A stretch of 64,000 nucleotides of DNA, taken from positions 41,379,155 to 41,443,154 of the forward strand of contig CM066994.1 in assembly GCA_033977485.1 (NCBI GenBank), given 5' to 3'. The position numbers and the translations under genes were made by a program. Below the pieces are notes generated by a model, which did no database searches, had not been told where the DNA came from, and was given only the letters and a program-made list of their open reading frames with translations. The DNA comes from Hydrangea macrophylla (taxonomy: Eukaryota; Streptophyta; Magnoliopsida; Cornales; Hydrangeaceae). Of this stretch, positions 57,191 through 64,000 are shown one piece after another; positions within the stretch are counted from its first letter, which is position 1, and each line of letters starts with the position of its first letter.

Positions 57191-58480
57191 CTTAGCAAAA
57201 ATACCAAAAAATAAAATTAATAATAATAATAACACAATTAACGAGATCATAAATCTGTCATTTTTTTTAATTATATTGTGCATGTAAGTCTTTTCTATTG
57301 ATTTGGACAGCCACATCACATTAATGGCAGTCAATAATTTAGTGAGAGAGATGGATAAGTGTATGAATTTCATCATTTGTTCTAATTTACTAATGAGATG
57401 AACCCTAGCACTTTATTTAAAGGGACCAAAGAATAGGAAGAGGAAAAAAAAATGGAGAAGAGTAGATTACATGGTGAGTTGGTACAGCCAAAAAGAACTT
57501 ACATTAATTGAATCACGTTTTAGTACTGCATGTTAATTAATTGCCAATTTAGGTGCACAAAAAAGAAACTTTCTGTGAACTTTTTGCGCCAAATCTTTAG
57601 ACTTTAGATCTTCGTGAGTTCTATTTTTAGACGACTAAACCTAGTTGTTGGAACTTTTTGTAACTCACTCTACAATTACACCTTTTTCACTCGACATTCT
57701 TTGACGTGGGTAATGAAATTTCATTTATTTAAGCATTGCTTTTACATACGACGATAACCCATGCCATACACGGGATTGTACGGTGTATGAACACCTTGTC
57801 AAATGTTGTAACCACTTTTGACAGTGACAAACTTCTAATGACAGAACCGTAAGTATTGCACCAACCAAAAACTATAATAAAATTAAATTTTTGTTTTTTT
57901 TTAATTGACTATAACAAAAATTCCTAATGAAAACATCAACATCATATCAGAAAACGACCTGTACAAACAACACCATGTTGAGAACATATTGAGAACAATA
58001 AGTCTCTGACTGAAAATTATATAATATTCTAAAAGTACTCTTTAAAAAAAAAAATCAAAAGGAAGAACAAAGATAGGAAGCTAAAAATGAGCTTCAAAAA
58101 TATGTTTCTCCTTGTAGATGGAGCATCTCATCTCTGAGTTGGGCATGTTGGAGAAATTATTGATGAGTGTTGACACAACAATTGAACCAGAGGGTTTTGG
58201 GTTAAAGGCTTAATATGCTATAGAATTTGATTGTTTGTTGATGGAGTTGGAAATAAGAGAGGCTTTAAATAGAGAGGGAACTGGGTGGTTTGGAAAGTGA
58301 ATAGGTTTTGGTGGTATTAAAAAGCTTTTTGGAATAGTAACATTTTTGGAATATTAAATGGTTTGGTAAGTGAAAGGTGTAGTGGTTTGCCTAAAGAATA
58401 TGTATAAGCAATTTAGCACATTACGTTTATTGAATAGTTGGTATGGTATTGGACTGACTACTTCTGGGAAAGACTTTTGG
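57191..58480. other. Intergenic, right flank of element E
   Basis: AT-rich. No gene that I can support. A 31-codon frame from the ATG at 58120 (MEHLISELGMLEKLLMSV...) is too short and isolated to call. Nothing else stands out before the CACTA-like terminus at 58481. Confidence 0.5.
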
Positions 58481-59085
58481 CATTATAAGAAAATGTCTTT
58501 TGTGATGAAAAAAATCCGTCACAAAAAAAATGAAATTCCGTCACAAATTGTGATGGTTATGATGGAATTTTACCTTTTTTGTAACGGAATTTCACCTTTT
58601 TGTGACGGATTTATGTATGACACAATTTCGAGCGTCACAAAAAGTCTGTGTTGGACCACATTCTATCACAAATATTATTTGTGACGGATGTTGTAACGGA
58701 GTTTGGTCCGACACAAATAATAGCGTCATATATACATTTATTTGTGACAGTTTATTTGTGTCAACTCGAAATCGTCACAAATAATATTTGTGACGGAATT
58801 TGGTCCGACACAAATATTAGTGTCATATATACTTATTATTTGTGTCGACCTGAAACCGTCACAAATACTCAGTCACGAATAACATTTGTGACGGATATTG
58901 TTTGAAGATTCTGTCACAAATAGTATTTGTGTCGGATTTTATTTGAAGATTCTGTCACAAATAGTATTTGTGTCGAATTTTGTTTGAAAATTCCGTCACA
59001 AATAGTATAACACATATGAGTGTGTATCGGATTTTGTTTGAAAATTCCGTCACAAATAGCATAACACATACGAGTGACAAAAATC
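58481..59085 (+). mobile_element. CACTA-like terminus with subterminal palindromic repeats
   Basis: CATTATAAGAAAATGTC at 58481 resembles a decayed CACTACAAGAAAA terminus. It is followed by about 600 bp of repeated TTTGTGACGGA / TCCGTCACAAA words in both orientations. From 58900 on there is a roughly 50-60-bp unit built on 'ttctgtcacaaatagtatttgtgtcgg' and 'attttgtttgaa'. Such subterminal arrays are transposase-binding regions in CACTA elements. I see no transposase and no opposite terminus, so this is a fragment or a truncated non-autonomous copy. Confidence 0.55.
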
Positions 59086-59249
59086 ATTATTTTTCCATCG
59101 CAAGAAATTATGAAATACTGATTAGTAACGACAAGAACAACAAAATTTAAAAGCATATTAATTCGATTATAAAACAAGATACAATAAAGTGTATGTTCCT
59201 GTATAATTGTTTCATAGTTGATATTATCGAAAATTAAAAAAACAATAAA

Positions 59250-59994
59250 GTAGATATTCCTAAATTGATGCACATCGTAATTCAAAACAGAAAATCGGTA
59301 GAGTAGATGTTTCTAATCTCTCTCCATATTCTGCAACAAAAAACGAAAATTCAATTACAAAAATAATAATACAGCCACTTAGCAACCCAAAGAGCAAAAA
59401 AAAAAAAAGTTCAATCAAACTTCCTAAAAAAAATCGGCAGAGTTTACTCTGTTTCTCAGATATCCAAAAACTTTCATAAACCATTAAATTGATAAACACA
59501 TTCATTATTAAGGACTGTCAAATGCATGTCAATATCATGAATCTTCTAACTGTTAAAATCATAGTCAACAACCAATCAGCCAAGATAGTATTCCATGTGA
59601 CCAACAACACAATCAACCAAGTAGATATTCCTAAATTGATGCGCATCGTGATTCAAAACAGAAAACCGGTATAGTAGATGTTTCTAATCTCTCTCCATAT
59701 TCTGCAACAGAAAATGAAAATTCAATTAAAACAATAATAATACAGCCACCTAGCAACCCAAAGAGCAAAAAAAAAAAAAAAAAAAAAAGTTCAATCAAAC
59801 TTCCTAAAAAAAAATCGGCAGGGTTTACTCTGTTTCTAAGATATCCAAAAACTTTCATAAACCTGTAAATTGATAAACGCATTCATTATTAAGGGTTGTC
59901 AAATGCATGTCAATATCATGAATCTTCTTACTGCTAAAATCATAGTCAACAACCAATCAGCCAAGATAGTATTCCGTGTGACCAACAACACAAT
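59250..59994. repeat. Direct tandem duplication of a 371-bp unit
   Basis: Copy 1 (59250-59620) and copy 2 (59621-59994) both start 'gtagatattcctaaattgat' and end 'gaccaacaacacaat', at roughly 95 percent identity, with a longer poly-A in copy 2. No coding content. Confidence 0.85.
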
Positions 59995-60012
59995 AGTATG
60001 TCATGATATATG

Positions 60013-60085
<73 letters not shown>

Positions 60086-60473
60086 TGAGTGTGTGCGTCA
60101 TATCATTTTATTGAGTTGTCCAACTTTAGCAATCTCCAACTTTGGATTCTGAAGAGTGACAACATTGTTCTTGTGTAACTGAAAGCAAATAAAAAGAAAA
60201 AAAATTGACATGATTGGTGTGTTCAAGATAATGCATAAACTATAATTGAATGTAACCATGGGACTAACTTCTGCAAATTTGCAATGAAGAAAAAATTGTT
60301 CCAGTCAGCCTTGGGCCAAGAAAGTGGACTTTGACAAGATATCGATTCCCCACATAACTTTTAGGGCCATCCGGCCATCCTTTACTGTTAATATACTGAA
60401 GCTTAGCAAGTTACCTATGGAGAAAAAAAATCGAAAGATAAGATGTGGAAAGAATTTATATGATTAAGCAAAC
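59995..60473. other. Gene-less stretch downstream of the CCS relic
   Basis: Contains the microsatellite. On the minus strand near 60290-60400 there is coding-like but unrecognised sequence, and I could not assign it. The downstream exons expected for CCS are not found here. Confidence 0.4.
60015..60082. repeat. Compound microsatellite (CA)n(CT)n
   Basis: About 16 CA units followed by about 18 CT units, ending at 'cgtgtgagtg'. The order is typical of a compound dinucleotide repeat in plant intergenic DNA. Confidence 0.95.
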
Positions 60474-60692
60474 CTCTTAGTGATTTGATTTGTTGGATTA
60501 AACACTTTCTCAGTGCTTGCTCCACCCTTTGTCAAATCGCCAAACTCATTCTTGGACCAACCATGTTTTCCACGTGGCAACCCGCTAAAGCTAGCTTCAA
60601 TATTAGAGAATTCCATATCCACTTGAGCCAAGTGAGCCATACCAAAAATATCTAAACATTTGAATTCAGCAACAGCAGCAGAACTGGGAAAT
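60474..60692 (-). pseudogene. CCS: Exon relic of copper chaperone for superoxide dismutase (CCS)
   Basis: The minus-strand exon, after an acceptor-like 'tacttttcag', encodes SSAAVAEFKCLDIFGMAHLA, QVDMEFSNIEASFSGLPRGK, then 'HGWSKNEFGDLTKGGASTEK' and VFNPTN. This matches the superoxide-dismutase-like central domain of plant CCS, which delivers copper to Cu/Zn-SOD. A GT donor (GTTTGC) sits at 60473. I found neither the N-terminal heavy-metal domain (MxCxxC) nor the C-terminal CxC tail nearby, so this appears to be a single duplicated or orphaned exon with some unusual residues. A partly assembled real gene with very long introns is less likely. Confidence 0.65.
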
Positions 60693-61020
60693 CTGAAAAG
60701 TAACAACAAACTTATAATTTTCAACATAAAATTAATTCACTGCCAGATGAAACTAAATGACCGAACCGCCTAAGTGAATGAGCCCATTTCTTGCAAAAAT
60801 GTTTCTCAGTAAAACCAAAATCATTGAAAAACTTCACAACTATAGGAGGAGAATTTTTTTTTAATAATAATAATTGGACCTCAATGATTGTATCAAAACA
60901 TTGAAAGGAACCAATCATTTATCCTTACAAATAGTTATCCAAAATTGACACAAGATTTGTAAGTTTGTAACGAACACCTATGAAATGTTAACTGTCATGC
61001 ACAATTGAGGTAAGAAAGAA

Positions 61021-61190
61021 GAGTAATACTATGTACACCTAAAAAGTACACAAGCTGATGTGGCAACTGCAAATTTGAAATTAAGTTTATCTATATATAC
61101 TTATATTTGGTAACTAAAGAGTATTTTAGGTGATCCATATCAGCTTGTGTATTTTTTAGGTATATGTATTAGGTGCACCTAGCATTACTC
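61021..61190. mobile_element. Mutator-type MITE, 9-bp target duplication
   Basis: GAGTAATACTATGTACACCT on the left and the complement of GAGTAATGCTAGGTGCACCT on the right, with arms of about 45 bp including 'tacacaagctgat'. A perfect 9-bp duplication AAGAAAGAA lies at 61012-61020 and 61191-61199. The termini match those of the MITE at 40424-40610, so they share a superfamily and probably a transposase. Confidence 0.85.
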
Positions 61191-61357
61191 AAGAAAGAAT
61201 GGGGTGTGCTCAAAAGACTAGGGCGAAAAATGTTCAAAGTAAGTATTGGATCTGTGATTTAATAATCACTCATGTTACAAAATCTAATTGATTATTCCAC
61301 CCATAACTGAATAATTGAAACCACATTCTATTTTGTACTTGAATCCTACTAGAACAT

Positions 61358-61492
61358 CAAAATGGTGCACCGAATTGGTGCACCGACCGATCGGTGCTAC
61401 CCATTTCTGTGAGTCCCACGTGTGTAGGGTGTGGATCCCACTGAAATGGACGACACCGAACGGTCAGTGCACCGATTCGGTGCACCATTTTG
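61358..61492. mobile_element. Inverted repeat with GGTGCACC words, MITE-like
   Basis: The left arm (CAAAATGGTGCACCGAATTGG and on, 61358-61410) pairs with the right arm 61440-61492 over about 50 bp. Each arm contains two GGTGCACCGA words and a near-palindromic CGACCGATCGGTG. A 30-bp loop separates them. No clear target duplication. Confidence 0.65.
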
Positions 61493-62323
61493 GTGCCTTA
61501 ATCTTTTCTGTTTGTACTCAACTCCATTTTTTTTACCAACGAAATAGAAAGATGTCCAAATTCACTATAGTTTTCTATACCAATCTTCACAAAGCACCCA
61601 TAAATTTGCTTCTCACTTGAAATCTATCTCAATTTTCGATTGAACCAAATTCAATAATTGTGATTTCAAAAATAGTTGACTGAAGAAGAATCCAATTACG
61701 GTACTAAGCACTAACTAGGAAAGGAAGAGAGAACTAAATTTCAAACATATAAAAGTTTGGTAAAACTGCACACACAGAGGGCAAGTTTCATTGTTTCAGA
61801 AAGAAAACAAAATGGAAACCTCAAAGAGAAAATGTATACTCTAGTAATATTTTTCTCCCCTTTCCTCCACGTAAAAAGAGATAACATATTGATTAGAAAC
61901 ATAATAAGATCAGCAATTAGTTATCTTAAGTGCCCTTGTAGAGAAAGAGTGTTAAAAAAAATAAAAATAAAAATAAAGGACAGTCAGGGTATCAATTTGT
62001 CCTTAAAAGAGTAAGGTATTCATGTTAAAAAAAAAAAAAACCCAATCTGTAGCAAACAAATAGTTATGTAATGAACATCAACACGATGATATAGATGGCT
62101 AGAATCAATCGTTACAAAGGTCTCAACATTGGGCTTCTATAGAAAGCAAAGTGGACTGACTAACTTCAGAAGTTGAAATGCTTAATAGAAATTCAACTAT
62201 GCACAAGTACCATCAAAGAAGTTGACAATTGAAACCCATTCAATTTTAAGCAAATTACAAGAAACCAATAGGACACTTAGACTTGAATTTGAAACTTACA
62301 ATATATGAATCAAGGGTAGTTTT

Positions 62324-64000
62324 TGTCACAACCCAATCCCACGAAGGCAGAACCGAAGCCCGTGGCACGCCATCGAGGCCAAATCAATTCATTAACATTT
62401 CCAAAATATTAGTTTAAGAAGATGCAGCGGAAAAGAAAAACAACTCTTAATTAAGTACGTACCGGAGCCAACCAAAAATAAACTTTTCACCCGGAGGCTT
62501 CAAAATTTAATCCAACTAATTTTCCTTTAAAAGGGTCCCAAAAGAAGCTTAAGTTTGTAATTAGAGTATTTGAAATTATATGGAAGTAGGAGAACAAACA
62601 AATGGATAGGGGGTTTTTCGACCGGTCAAAGGGTCCTACTCGACTAGTCGAAAGTCCCTCGGCCCAGATGCCTTTGTTGAGAAATCAAACAGAGGGGTGT
62701 TCGACCGGTCGAATGAATCCCTTTGACCAGTCGAAAGTCCCATGACAGCAAAACCACCTGTTTTGGTCCAACTTTCGACGTGACAAAAAGTCCCTTATCC
62801 AATTCTATTTCTGCTGAAACTTTATGACAGTTATTTAGACATATCTAACACCCTGTCACATGAAGGAAACATTTTCGGAACACGTTAAGGACATGTTTGG
62901 CAAAATCTCATTTTGTGTTCCAAACTTGGAATAAACAAGGACATCAACTCTTTTACGTACTTGAAGCCAAGCTCATGAGTACTTTCACAACTCCAACATA
63001 ACAAAAGATATACGATAGTATATTAACGTTTCAAAATATATTTAGAGCTTTATTCTCTAATTCCCATTACCAGCTATTATCCGATTCTATTATAAGTTCC
63101 TTAATGAAACAAATGAAATAAATGATTCGATTACAAAACTACAAGATAAACATCTATAAGTCGGCTTCTAAGTGAACTCCCGACATCCTGTGATCACTTC
63201 TCCGATTCCTCGACGACACGTCCACCTGCAATGGTTATTTGAATAACCACACATATTTCGATTCATTTAAGATAACGCTTAGTGAATAAAACAACTATGT
63301 ACATGAATGATAAACATGCTCGCATTCACATCCTCTACATTTCATACTAGTCTCCGGAGTCTTACATGTACATTCCACACTCCTAGTATGAGACTCCTCG
63401 CCAATAAGTCAACGTGACAAGGGACGACCTACGTTTCTTTTCTTCAAACGTGCGACCTTATGCCTATAACGGCTCCACAAGATGGCTTGGTACCACGTGC
63501 TCCTTTGACCCAAATAGCAACTAAACATGCTCAAATATATTTCACCGTGGTTTCGACATAATCAAAACATTTCACCGTACAATTAGACATACTTATCACT
63601 ATAATCGCCCAATATGAACTACACAATATATATCTATGAACTAACACATGCTTTTTATACAATACATGAATACATGTCAAGAAATCATTCCAAAATACAT
63701 AGTTGAATCACTCACCTCCGATTAACGCTCCTAAAATTCTTTCCAAGGAAAACTTGAGCACAAGGATCGTGCAGAAATCCGTCTAGTACAATCCTTATCA
63801 ATCAAAAGTCTGATTAACAACTTTTTAGGAAAATTCTAGAAAACAAGTTTTCGAAAAACTTACCCAAACAAGTCTTAGTGGATATCAAAACGAAACTCTT
63901 ACCTCGAGGAGTTCAAATATGAAATTTAGAAGAAAACAAACAGGCAGATGTCTGTCGATTATTGCCGTGAAGCTCGAAGAACCAATCTCTCTCTTTCCCC
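62324..64000 (-). mobile_element. 3' end of a minus-strand gypsy LTR (family B), cut by window
   Basis: On the plus strand it starts TGTCACAACCC at 62324. On the minus strand the LTR therefore ends GGGTTGTGACA. From here to 64000 it aligns in reverse with 21713 back to about 20030. No primer site lies to its left, so this is the outer end of a 3' LTR or of a solo LTR; the rest is beyond the window. Four CGACCGGTCG-type words lie at 62617-62735, at the same distance from the LTR end as in LTR B. Confidence 0.8.

Larger units (their letters stand above)
60693..62323. other. Gene-less stretch with two inverted-repeat elements
   Basis: AT-rich. No supported gene. It contains a Mutator-type MITE (61021-61190) and a strong inverted repeat (61358-61492). 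Poly-A tracts occur near 61960-62040. Confidence 0.5.

Noticed and set aside
58120..58215. Short plus-strand frame beginning MEHLISELGMLEKLL
   Set aside because: Only 31 codons, no upstream or downstream exon seen, and no recognisable family. It could be chance.
60290..60400. Coding-like minus-strand segment below the CCS exon
   Set aside because: It reads as plausible protein in two different frames but matches no CCS region or other family that I can name, so I did not call it.
1..64000. tRNA, rRNA, organellar insertions or bacterial-type operons
   Set aside because: I looked for tRNA T-arm consensus, rRNA conserved blocks and plastid or mitochondrial genes and saw none. The tRNA-like strings are retrotransposon primer sites.

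Overview
The window looks like gene-poor chromosomal DNA from a flowering plant, probably a eudicot. The evidence is an AT-rich background, an intron-less PLS-type pentatricopeptide-repeat (PPR) gene, nested Ty1/copia and Ty3/gypsy LTR retrotransposons, and many plant-type MITEs. I recognise one apparently intact host gene, the PPR gene at 4415-5824 (minus). A single exon relic of a copper chaperone for superoxide dismutase (CCS) lies at 60474-60692 (minus). Nearly everything else is transposon or transposon-derived.

Layout. 1-4381: a young non-autonomous gypsy-type LTR element on the minus strand. Its outer LTR is cut by the window edge, its inner LTR is 1757-4381, and it sits 33 bases beyond the PPR stop codon. 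5825-9040: intergenic DNA with MITE-like inverted repeats and a 30-bp tandem repeat. 9041-26464: an old, broken copia element (LTRs 9041-9227 and 26279-26464) that hosts a solo gypsy LTR at 10440-13397 (perfect 5-bp target duplication GAAGG) and the 5' parts of two nested gypsy elements, A (LTR about 16954-19256) and B (LTR about 19720-21713, gag-pol to about 25320). One deletion seems to have removed the right ends of A and B plus part of the copia reverse transcriptase. 27424-37979: GC-rich gypsy element D. 37980-43011: MITEs, a Stowaway-like element and a second solo LTR (39549-40941, target duplication TTTAG). 43012-57190: gypsy element E, with target duplication CTTAG at both outer ends and an internal duplication of its own left flank plus an LTR. 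57191-64000: CACTA-like subterminal repeats, a 371-bp tandem duplication, the CCS relic, MITEs, and the 3' end of a minus-strand LTR (62324-64000) homologous to the LTR of element B.

Most notable biology. D and E both carry, between pol and the 3' LTR and on the strand opposite gag-pol, a long multi-exon gene with recognisable splice sites. In D the product begins with a domain like the 'putative gypsy type transposon' family (Transposase_28), followed by charged and coiled-coil regions. All three inferred introns preserve the reading frame. In E the product is a plant mobile domain (PMD, 'aminotransferase-like') protein with a coiled-coil C-terminus and a TATA box at the right distance upstream. 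Each gene now carries nonsense changes. The shared position, orientation and domain order suggest these elements maintained an antisense accessory gene.

Other structure worth attention: a 7 x 27-bp array of alternating hairpins in D; clusters of short self-complementary words, different for each gypsy LTR family; a strong TAG bias among the premature stops of D; and two Mutator-type MITEs with perfect 9-bp target duplications. All calls come from reading the sequence; no database search was made.
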